This document shows positions 24,101-36,700 of a DNA stretch of 64,000 bases, piece after piece. Position numbers and translations under genes: made by a program. The stretch is from Paracentrotus lividus (taxonomy: Eukaryota; Echinodermata; Echinoidea; Camarodonta; Echinidae), in assembly GCA_940671915.1 (NCBI GenBank), contig CALNVZ010003426.1:47822168-47886167 (forward strand), in the 5' to 3' direction. The notes under the pieces are model-generated. The model ran no database searches. It saw only the letters and a program-made list of their open reading frames with translations, and was not told the DNA's origin. Each line of letters begins with the position of its first letter. The stretch's first letter is position 1.

Positions 24101-27100
24101 CCGGTGAGGATGACGATGAGGACTACTGTTTCTTCCGAGAAGGCATCAAACACTGCGTCATCAATATAATCAACAGGTATGGTCTCTACCCCATCCGTAC
24201 TACCAAAATTGTAAAAGTATGATGGCAAAATTGGTTCAACTTTAACTCAAGAACATTGCGTCATCAATATTATCAACAGGTATGAAGTAAAATTGTCATC
24301 TTCTTCGTGATTGATCTGTCCTAGACCGATGTATTGGCCCTTTAATATTCTTTAGGCACTGTCTATCTAGGCGTTTAAAGCCACCTGCTTTATTGTTCCA
24401 CATCCACCTGCTGCCTATATTGGGTGGCTTTATCAGGAAAGCTTAGCGATAGAGGTCTTCCTCGTATCGTACGCGGATTCACATTAGAATACAAATGTAA
24501 ACGTAAGACAACTACATTTATGCAGAATTTACTATTTTACTCAAAACAACGAAAGATATGAAAAACAAAAATAATTTATTTCATTAGCCCCCAGAACGCA
24601 GACTCGGTTTGTTGCTATGACTACGAGGAAAACCTGGTCTCCGCTACCGACAGAATCTATGGAAGTTTCTCCCATCGCCATACCACTTACGGTGTGCCAC
24701 CCTACGACGCCCCCAAAGCTGTGCCTGTCATGTCGACGTGGATTCACGATATCATCCCGTATTATACCTGTTGTGTGATGGGTGATCTCTGCGAGTACTA
24801 TCAGGTGCACCGTCCTACTCGGGCTAGCCGCTGGAGTGACGAATCAAGGATGGGTAAGTCTGGGTTGCATTTCATTTCGTTCGTACAGATACGAATAACT
24901 TTACTGACAACTTGCAGAGCCTACCTTTTGGTACACTGGGTCATTTTACACAACAGCTGATCACCACGTAAAGTTATTCTCACTGATCTGGTAAAACAAC
25001 AGGAGAAAATCTGATACACGTCTGAGAAAAAAACTAAATAACCAAGCAAGCAACCGACCTACTATAATGAACACCATTTTATGAGCATGCCTCATATTTG
25101 CATCATCGATATTTTTTGCCGATTATAAGGCCGTATGTCACATGGGGAGTTTCTATAGAATTGGCAGGAGACATATGGAGTCATCGGCGGATCTAGCCAA
25201 TAACATTTGGGTGCACAATGGAGTACGCCCAATGGAGTACGCCTCCAACTAATAGGCCTATGTCTGTTCCGGCAAAATCTACCACTTGGAGTAATATAAA
25301 TGAAATGACAGAAACTTACACAAAGTTGATGAGTTACTTTTTATAACTTTATTTTAATTTGCCCGACTTTTTGTATCATATTCCCACTTTGGTTGGTTAA
25401 CTGCTCGAAATATTCCACAACTTTGCCCAAATTTTTGAAACTTTTCGCTCGCCGTAATTTCTTCTAATTGTATGTATACATACCCGACTTTAGACATTTT
25501 GTATCTATAAGCAGCTATTTTAACATTACTGTGGCCAACTTTGACAAGTTGTGTAACATTGGAGAACTCCACAAGTGGAATGAAACCTAGTTTATTTTCT
25601 ATGCCGGTATATTTTGCATCCGAATTCTCATTTTACTCTGCAGCTATTTCTTTATCAATCTATAAATAAATTCACAAGACTTATAGTAAATCATAAGATC
25701 TAAATATCATTTGATCGGAAACAGCTGTGGCATTCGGCGACCCGCACTTTGTTACGTTCGACGGTACGGAGTACACCTTTAACGGCAAGGGCGAATGGAC
25801 ATTCATGCGGACTGTATCTGATGCACCTAGTAGGTTCATACTACAAGGAAGGACTGAGCAGATGCTGGATTGGGAAGGTGAGATTCCATATTCACTATGC
25901 TGATTTGACATCGGTCAGTGCTCTGTAACATGAAATATATGATCAATATTACGATATCTATAGTAAATGTATATTAAAATACCTACAATCTATCTTAAGG
26001 TTTGTCATATCTCTTTTGTTACAGGGCACAGATCTGGTTCAATTCTGACTTAGTGCAGGTAGACACGGCGTATTTTCGAAACTAAATGTATAGATTCTTC
26101 GGAAATCTGTCTCATATAAAACTGAACTACCTCATTTCCCCCACTTGTATAGTTTGGTCATTTCTCCAGGCTCTACCTGTTTGCTATTATGATTAATAGA
26201 GACTTCTTGTATATGTACCTTACTATAGGATTTTCCAGTCAGTTTTGGAAGTTCTCTACTCTATTTGATAAACGGTTCATTCAAATTAAGACGATTTTGC
26301 TCTCAATCGAAATTCCGGAGTTCATGTTCCTTTTTGCAACAATCAAATGTATGTTTTACTTGTTCGAATTCCGATTAAGTGCACTATATTCGTAAAACAG
26401 GTATTCAAGTTAGCAGAGACGTTGATATGATTGCGCAATACCGCCATAAGCAGTATTCAAATTCATTCCAGGAATTCAACTTACAATGTTTAGCAATCAA
26501 ATTAGGGCTGCAGGAAATATTTTTGTTTTGTCATTGAGGTTTTTTACCCCACTTTTGCAAATTGCTTGTTGCAATGATTGTGGATGAGTATGAATCTTAG
26601 TAATAACGGTACATACTTAAGCATGAGATGTGTTTCTTTAAGTCGTTAATTAGTTCATGAAGTCATTTTTATTTCGTTTTCATTTTTATTTATTTATTTA
26701 TTTTTTTTTTATTCCTGTAAGAATTTATTTTGCATAATTACATGTACATATTGATTCACGATGCGCGTATTCTGGGGGATCACGGGCCTCCCCGTCCCCT
26801 CCCCGGGTAGGCGCGCAGGGGGCGCCAAAAAAGGAGAAAGGGAAAGAATAACAAAGAAACAAAGAAAAAAAGAGGGGAAAAGGAAAAAAAAAGGGAACAA
26901 AAAGTGAGGGAAAAGTGAAAGAAAAAAGAAAGAAAAAAAAAAAGGAAAAAGAGAGAGAGAGAGCAAGGGAAAAGGGGAAGAGAAAAAGAATAAGAGAAAA
27001 GAAAAAAAAAATGGTGCCATATTTACCTTATATGGGCAATTTTGATCTTAAACTAATGGGGCACCAATCCGATTTTAAATGTAGGGGGCGCCAAATCGAC

Positions 27101-27685
27101 TGTAAACTAAAGGGGCGCCAAATCGACCTTAAACTTAGGCGGCGCCTAACTGAGCTAAAACGTAGGAGTGCCAAATTGACTTGAAGCTAAGGGGCCCCAA
27201 AATGAACTTTAACTTAGGGGTGCCATATGGGCGCCAATTCGATCTTAGATTTAGGGGGCGCCAAACTGACCTTACATTTCGGGGGAGCCAAATTGACCTT
27301 AAACTTAGGGGTGCCATAGTGCCATAAGAAATCACTATTTTAAGTGTTTAATTCGAAGTAACCCCTAGTTAAAAAAAAAAAACACAAAAATTGTGTACAA
27401 AGTTGATTAAGCCAATATCAAAGTTGATTGCCTCAGCGCGGATTTGATTGCGGGAAACCACGCACTTTAGCCGATTTACTAAGTTGATTGCTTTTGACGG
27501 GGATTTTGATTTGAATACTGTCTTTAAATACCGAAGCGAATAAACTTAGTAGGAATTTGAATGGCGAATTTGAAGCTGTCGAGATATTTCGGGAATTTGA
27601 ATGAACTGATTATCAAATAGAGTGACGAACTTCCGAAACAGACTGGGAAATTCTAAATTATTCAGCCCAATATTAATAATTATGC

Positions 27686-27742
<57 letters not shown>

Positions 27743-30700
27743 CAATTAAAACTATTGCAAAGTGTATGAATCCGTCCCGTGCAGGTAATCTGGTTGACGC
27801 CACCCGAGTCAGCTCTGTGGCCATGAAAGAAGATGATCGATCAAACATCGAAATTCAGCTCAGTTCCAGGACGGTTCTTCAGGTCGTCTATCAAGGCAAC
27901 AACCTTAAGATCGACCGACAGACCTGGCTTCCTATGGATGGTATGTTCATTATCAAGTCTCACATATCCAGTCTTCTGTCATACATTTATCGATGTGCAA
28001 ATTTGAATTTCGTTACAAAAGTAAAATGTACTGATAGCCTGTAAAACACTTATTATAGAATAGGTAGCCATGCTTTGGCAATTCCCGACTATGTGGTTAA
28101 AACAATTTGAATTTTCGCCATTCAAATTGAAAGTCCGTGTTAGTATAAATCTTCAATTAATCAGTTTGCTACACAATTCTAACTTTATTTTAAGTATTTA
28201 ATAGGAATTTTATTGGACACCCCAAAATAACTTGTTATTCTGTTCTTTTATCGCACTATAACAAAATGATTTAGTTAATTTAGTAAATCACGTGTAAATC
28301 AGTTTTTATATTCACCTCATTATTGTTTTCTGCAGGTTTTTACCTCACTTTCCCAAGAGATTATGAAGATGGCAACATCACGCAGGTCATCATCACCTTC
28401 CAAAACTCAGGGATTGGTGTGGTTGTCAACGGAACTGCCGAAGGCATGTTCATCCAGGTTGTTGTCCCGAACGAGTTGAAGGTAAATTTTCATTCAAAAT
28501 TCACTTCTCATTAAAAGCTTTGAGCTAGATTTCTTTGAAATCACATAGGAATGTGGTTTAAACGGAATTTGAGAGTGCTCTATCGTTCTATGATGAGACG
28601 GCCATGCTATATGCAATACGTCGCACGCGCCACGAACCATCCTATCTGCGCGTTTTGATGCAAAAGTTAGTTCTGCAGAAAACACATTTAAAGAAAAACG
28701 ATAATAATTGCATCTAAAAGTAGAGCAAATTAAAAACCGATGACTTCATTCCATAGGTCAGGTTACAAAGTTTTATCCCGTATCTTTACATTTTCTTGAA
28801 CTGTATTATTTACGCTACTGTGGGCTCCGTAAGTGTGAGGACAGTTTGTGGAAAAGATTCAAAGCGAAATCATGCTACGTGATTTCACCATGAACCATTC
28901 GCTCTCCATTGCGCGCAACCAGACTATGTACAAAGTGAATGCGAGTGTAAGAAACTCGTTTGGGCAAATCATGATTTTCAGACATTGCTGACCCAATTCC
29001 GTTTTATAGTCTTATTATTATATTTTATTCATACGAAAAGCGTTAAGACTATTCTATGGCATATTTTTGTCTGTATTCAACAATTTTTCTTCCATATTCA
29101 CCAATTATTTAGGTTTTTCATCATTTCAAAACAGAGATGACGGTTTATGGTTAAAAGATGAAATCACTGATCTCGTTTATCAAATTTACCACGAACTTTC
29201 AGCTCTCACTTGTACATGTACAAAGTGAATGAGAGCGTAAGAAACTCTGTCGGGGAAAATCAAAATTTACTTACATTCTGTTTTAATTATAGTTTTAGAC
29301 GTCAATTTCTGAAATAGAAAATATACACAATGTGATCGAACTATTGTAGTTCCATTTTTATCCTACAAATTCTCTAAATGCTTTTTTTTTAATATAAAAA
29401 AGAGGACGGTTCGTGGTACTCAAATATCGAATTTATTGCAAAAGGACGCTTTATAATGAAGCTGTTATTACGTAACCGCGCAATGTTAGACTCTGAAATT
29501 TTCACCAAAAAATGAACATTTTAAAAATGCAGAATTTGGCTAAAGAGGACAGTTCATGATACGTACGACGAATAGGTAATCATCATTTGATTGACCCAAT
29601 GGTTTCTGGCATAGCAACAAAAGACAAATTGAAATAATTTGATGAGCTGTAATTTCATTTAACAACTAACAAACGTTCGTTAAGAAGGAAAGTGCTTGAG
29701 AACTATCAAACAGTTTTCGATTCTATGCGGCTTAAGTGGAATATGGGAGTGCTCTACAATTCAATGAAGAGACAGCTATGCCAGAAACACCCTTCAACCA
29801 GAGATGAATGTGCGTATACAATATGTAGTCATTTTTCATATGACTTGATGGTTTTGTGACATAGGAATATTGTGTAATATCGAAATAATTTGATGAGTTG
29901 TGATCTCATTTAAAGAAAAAACAAACGGTCTTATCTATTCCTGTATGACTACTAAAGGGCCACGTCGAGGGACTGATGAGCAATTGGGACGGATTTTCAT
30001 TCAACGATTTGAAATCTAGTGATGGTATAACAATTGCTGACCCAAACAGACCGGAATCAGTCTACACATTTGGAAAGTCATGTAAGTTATATGGGCCCAT
30101 ACCATCAAGGCCATGTTCATTCTCTTTGATACCAAGTTACCAAATTATAACATTTTGCAGTTACTACGATAAACCTGATTAAACCATAATAAACCTGGTT
30201 GTTTGTTAAGTACTTACCAAACGAGGTGTGACACAGTGATATATACCGAGTGAGTAAAAAAAAACTTTACACCTAGAAAAATGTCAATATAAAGAAAACC
30301 ACTTTATAAACCCCAAATTATTTTACATATTCTGAAAGAGTAACTCCTCCCACATCTATCTCCTGGTACCATTTTTGTGTTGTATATCCTTACGCTTGGA
30401 TGAACAAGACGTATTGTTTGTGAACATGTCAATTTTGAATTGTGCCAGAATAGGAGTAAAATCAAAACAACAAAAAGCTAGAAAAAAGCAACTTCATCCT
30501 GATTAACATAGCATAACTTTTTAACTAAAATGCCTTCCGCTTAATAACTTGGCAGGGTTGTTGTTACACATATTGACTACATTTTGTATGAAAATTAGAT
30601 AGATCTGTAGAGTCAGGCATGAGTGAGCACACGTCAAAGACAAAATAATCACTTTTCAAAAGTATTAGGAGGCCTTTTTTGGTCTGTCAGTGGCAATTTA

Positions 30701-33700
30701 GTCTTCAATGTGTACTCATTCGTGCATTACTTCACGAGTCAATCTAATTTTCATACAAATTGTAGTTAATGTGTGTAACAACAACCCTTCCAAGTTATTA
30801 AGCGGAAGACGTTTTCGTTAAAAAGTTATGTTATTTTAATCAGGATGAAGTTGCTTTTTCTAGCTTTTTGTTGTTTTGATTTTACTCCCATTCTGGCACA
30901 ATTCGAAATTGACATGTTCGCAAACAATGCGTCGTGTTCATCCAAGCGTAAAGACATACCACACAAAAATGGTACCAGAAGATGAGAGAGGAGTTACTCT
31001 TTCAGAATATGTAAAATAATTTGAGGTTTATAAAGTGGTTTTCTTTTTATTGACATTTTTCTAGGTGTAAAGTTTTTTTTTACTCACTCGGTATAGAGAA
31101 AGTCTGGCCAACGTTTTGAACAGTGCGTATCAGTATGGCATCTTTTCTTTTGTGCTGCTTTGTTGGGCAAGCAAAAAAGGGGGTATTTCACTGGATTGTA
31201 AACCAAGTGAATGTAATGTTTCTGGATCAATGCATATACAGTGCTTCCCCAAAAAATTAAACCAAACTTTCAGAGCCTCATATTAAGATTGTATAACATA
31301 TATGTCATCAATTTATATATATATATAATATATCTATGTTATATATCATGACAAAGAGTAACTCATTTTCTTTCAGGTGAAAGCAAAATTATACCTGCAC
31401 TGTCATGGATGGCTCGAGTTTTTTTTAAAGACCAAGTGCCCCGTCGTCAGTCACAGCATCGGTATAAATTTGGTATCATTGAATAGAATATGAGTTACTC
31501 TTTATCATGAAATAAATATCAAGGTCACATAAACTACAAAATTTAAATATATTCGGCTCTCAAAGTTGGGTTTACCTTTTTCTGGGACGTACTAGCTAGC
31601 GGTGTGACTTCGGTATTATTCGGAAAACTCATAACAAAAGAAAATGCCTCACGTCGATAAGCCTTCCTACTGAGACAGAGTTTGATTTGACTCTCTTTAT
31701 TTACGGCACTATGCAAATTCGCTTCTTTCGCCTTGGTTTGCAACTCAGTGAGATACCCCCTTAACCGGTTATTCTGATGTATATTGGCGTGTCTCTTGAG
31801 GGTTCTCTTCACAAGGCCCTGGCATAAATTTCCCAGGGTAGTATGGAAATGAAATGTACATAATTTAGGAAGGTTATTTCATAATCTTGATTGGCATGTA
31901 AGTTCATCAATAGTGGGTCAAGAAGTTTTATGCTAGGCCCGATTAAATGCAGCAATGTCGTAACAGAATTTCACGGACCATTTTGTGATTCACTATAAAT
32001 GCAAAAAATCACAGAAACAGATGGTAAGTTTGTTCACAAATGTGGTTGTGGCACAAACCAATTCTCATTTTTAAATGCTAAAAAAATATATTTGATAGGG
32101 CAATGAATTCCTCGAGAAAATTGAAAGTTCATTTGGATTTCGCCTTCTAGTTTTATAGGGTGGCCATAACTAATTAATTTGCTATACCTTCAACATGGTG
32201 GGCCGTGTACAGGTCATTCGTCAATTGAGGTGACTGTGTGTGCGCTGAATTGGAAAATTGACAATAAGTGCACTATGAGTAGGATTATAGAACAAATTTG
32301 AGCGATTATTTGAAGATATTAAGTTAAAGTACATGTGCATAAAATTACGTTGATTTATATCCTTTCGAGGATTTGAACTTTTTTAAAGACTCTTATGTAC
32401 AGGCGCGTAATAAAACAAAAAAAAAAACTTTTGTCATTTCAACATTGTAAAAATGTGTCAAACCGTAATTTATGAATAGGGGAAATCAACATCATGGACA
32501 GCTTGTTCCTCTATGATCAGGGGAAGAACCATGATTACTACCAGGATAATAACTTCGTGCCTATTTTCGATCCCCCTGAGTGCCAACTGCCGCCTTATCT
32601 CAACACCCAGAACATCACTGACACGTGCGATGGCAACAAGTTCTGCATCTTTGATACTCAGTCAACTGGGATACTGCAACTAGGAAAAGCGACCAAGAAG
32701 GCCTACGATGATTATAAAGAAGCCCAGAGAGCCCTGCAGGATAAAAGTAGGCCTAAGGGTTAAAGTATTTCCCGGTGATATAGAAAATTATAACGTGTTA
32801 CTAAAATTGATAGGACATGATATTCATCTTAAACAATATTTAATACTGACATGGTACGCTGAAGGGAAATGAGATTGTATACATATATGTACCGCAAAGA
32901 TTGCGAAAGAAAAGATTTCCAGCTCATGTGCTCTCTTGGTAAAAAAAAAGTTGTAAGAGGGTTAGCAAGAAGTATCAAAGTCAAACAAATTGCAACAATG
33001 AATGAAACCCTTTTTGTGAAATTTCTGGGCATCTTTTCCTAATGGCGCATGCCTCATAAAAGATTTTTTTCACTGAAAAAAAATTCCAATAGCATGAACT
33101 TACATCAAATAGATGGGTCGCAAGAATTGGCCTGCTTGCAAAAATGTTTATTGATAATCACGTTTTTTTCTTTTTATTTAGTTATTTATCTGTTTATTTA
33201 TATTTTTTTTGAAGGGTTATCTATTACTCCAGACCATGGTGGAATGATGGGAGGGGAGCTGATCTACCTCCACGGACCTTGCGCGGAGGTTGGGCGATTT
33301 ATTGACTATAAATGCGTTTTTACCTACGATGGGGAGATCATTCAAGAAGTCAATGCCGCGATCTCGGATGACAAGACCTACAACTGTGTTCCAGACCCTT
33401 TTTTTCTCGTGGGCGAAGTGAGAATCAGTGTGATACTAAGAGGTGATGATTTAGAAGGCTCACCAACAGCTATTTATTCCATCAGTAAGTATACTCAAAA
33501 TCATTTTTCCGTGGTTGAGGAGGGTAATTTTACATGAAGTCATCTGGTGATCTTGAACAAATTCATTCCATTGCATTTTATAAATTATTCCACTGGAATT
33601 AAATAGTTATAATACAAAAACAACAACAACAACTACTTCTACACTGTTCGTCATAAAGGTGGATTTTTTTATGGCTTTAGAGACATTATGTTGCTCTGGC

Positions 33701-36700
33701 TTTAATTTTTTAATTTGTTCGTCAACGCTTACAATCTTCGGGATCCTGGCTATATCTTAAACGTTCCTTCAATCCTTCCCGGGAATTTTTCACAAAAAAA
33801 TTTTCACCCCCCCAAGATGGCCATTTTTGTTATTTTTTCTGATTTTTGGGGCCCCTTTTTGTTTACGCGAGCCACTAAGGCCCCCTCAGTCCTGCCATAA
33901 GAAAACACGTCTGAGGTGTAGAGTTGTTATTGTTCTTTAAGTTAAATCTAGTTTTATGGTCACAGGCGAGACTCTTTTGTCTAGGGGAGGGGTTAAAATT
34001 TATTTTGATCGGGGTTCAACGTTGATTTTATTCATTTTTACACCATGAAAATCTTCCAAAAAATGTATTGCAAAATCTCAGCTCAATATAAATCAATATA
34101 AAATATTATCTGTAAGCACCATTTACAACCTTGTCATCAAGGTTAAAAAAGAATTAGGGGAAAATGATGATAATTAAGGGTTTATGGTTGTTTTTTTATT
34201 TTTTTATTTTTTTATTTTTTAGCCTAAAGGTGAAATAAAATATTCTGAATTTTCACCAGTCACACTTTTTACTTCAACCCCTCTCATAGACAAATTACTT
34301 AAGCCTTTCCACATAAATACAGATTTAACTTAAAGAACATTATAAACAATACATATCAGACGCGGTTCCTGGGCAATGCTGGGGGTACTGAGGGGGGGGG
34401 GGGCTTGATCGGCCGGGTAAACAAAAAAGGGGTCCCAAAAAGAGAGAAAAAATGACAGAAATGGCATCATGGGGGTTGACAAACCTTTTTTGAAAAAACA
34501 AACCCGTGAAGGGTTGGAAGAACGTTCAAGATATAGTCAGGGTCACCACAAGTAAAAGCAAGGACAAACATATTCATGGAATGAAAGCCGGAGCAAAATC
34601 ATGTTGCTAGAGCGGCAAAAAAAATATTCCACCTTTATGACGGACAGTGTACTACTGCAACTCCTCCCCTCCTTCTCCTCCTCGTACTACTACTACCACC
34701 ACTACTACTATAAATAATAATAATGCTCATGATTATGGTAATGATAATAGTAATAACGTTACTTGTGGAATATGAGCAAAATATAAAACAAAGGGGAATC
34801 CAGGGAAAATAGGAAAACAAAATTATGAGATACATAACAATCTTCAATAAGGCAAGCACATCCCGCTAAAAAGACAGTGAGACTAAATGAATGAATTACT
34901 ACATATAGAGTAAACAAAATATATAATATTAACAATTATTTCTTACATGCATTGCAATGAAATATTCCCTATAATGTTTTCAAAGTAAGACCAAAAAAAT
35001 AAAAAATAAATTAAAAAAAAAAAAAAAATACACAGGAATTATAAAGTATCATATTTCATCCTAGATGGAGATGGTAAATTTTTTAAATAGGAGTCGTATA
35101 GTCACCCTATTTGCCGTAGCTGTCAAAATGTTAAGGGGGAACAATATTTTCTCCAAAAGTTTAGTTTCTCTTCAGGGACATGTTTTTTTTCTTCACCGCG
35201 GAAATTCCGCTTGATCTACAACTAAACAATCCTATAGCTTCATTTTTCTGAGCCGGCACTATAACCAAGTGAAAAAAAAACACCAAACAAACAAAACAAC
35301 AACAACAACAACATGTGGTTGAATATTCATCATCTAGCTATATGTTCACGGACACATGAACACTCCATCTTGTCCACAACACCAAACACTGACCCAAGTG
35401 TCATTTTTGAGCCAAGTTTTCTATCTATCTATTCCACTCCTTCAATTATGACGTCATTATTATTATAGGATTTCCCACTCAGTTTCGAAAGTGCGTCACT
35501 CCATTCGATAATCAGTTCACTCAAATTCCCAGAATATTTCTACTGCGTCAAATTCATCATTCAAATTCAAAATCCCCCTCAAAAGCAATCAAATTCGTAA
35601 ATCGGATGGAATGCGTGTGATCCCGCAATCAAATCCGCGCTGAGGCAATCAACTTTGGCATTGGTTAAACCAAGTTGGTATACAATTTGACAAATCGTTT
35701 TAAACTCTTGGTTAGTTTTAGACTGAACATTTACGATAACGATTTCTTTTTATGAAGCTTTATATCTATTCCATGAGAATAATAATAATAATAAATAATA
35801 ATGAAAAAAATATAACGTTTTCTTTTTATTGAGATTTAGATCACTTTAAATACCAATTTCTTTACTGTATTGAGTGTTATGATGAAACAACTATTCTTTT
35901 TTTTTAAAAAGCTCTGGTTAATTACTTTAAAATAAAATATCAAAGATCATTATGGCGCCCCTAAGTTTAAGGTCAATCTGGCGCCTCTTAGCTTCAGGTC
36001 GATTTGGCGCCCCTGAATCTATCATCGAATTAACGCCAATATGTCGCCCCTAAGTTTAATGTCAACTTTGCGCCCCCTTATCTTCAGGTTGATTTGGCGC
36101 CCCAAAAGTTTCAGATCACTTTGGCGCCCTGGGTTTTTATATGAATTTGGCGCCCCTATAATTCAAGATCAAAGTGGCGACCAATAAATTTAAGATCGAA
36201 GTGGCTTCCCCTTAGTTTAAGATCAGTATGGCGCCCCTAATTTTAAGGTTTATTTAGCGCCCCTTATAGTTTACAGTTGATTTGGCGCCCCCTAAATTTA
36301 AGATAGAATTGGCGACCATTATGACGCCCTTTCTTCCTTTGCTTTCTTTCCCCTTTCCCCCTCCTTTTCCCTTTCTTTTTTTTTTCTTTCTTCAATTTTT
36401 TCTCTTTCTCCTGTTTTGGCGCCCCCTGTCCGCCTACCCCCCCCCTCCCCCGAATACGCGCATGAATTAATTTTTTATGTGGAAGAGTTTTTGCGTGTTG
36501 ACTATGTAATTATGCAAGATAAAAAAATTTTTGTTCATGAACTAATCAATAACTGGAAAAAGTATATCTCATACTTAAGCACATGCCGTAATATAAGGTA
36601 CATATTCATTCACAATTGCTGCTAGTAGCAATTCGCAAACATTTAATGACAACAAATATATATATATGATTAAAAACAAAAACATTTCCTGCAGCTATAA

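Noticed and set aside
26709..27020. 103-codon minus-strand and overlapping plus-strand frames of Phe/Leu or Lys/Glu runs
   Set aside because: Products of a purine-rich low-complexity block within the GGCGCC element.
31372..31440. An exon after tttctttcag reading [11 protein letters not shown]
   Set aside because: Exon 10 joins exon 11 (32480) directly to give the conserved FGKSW-SLFLYD arrangement. The segment lies inside a small inverted repeat and matches no module 2 region.
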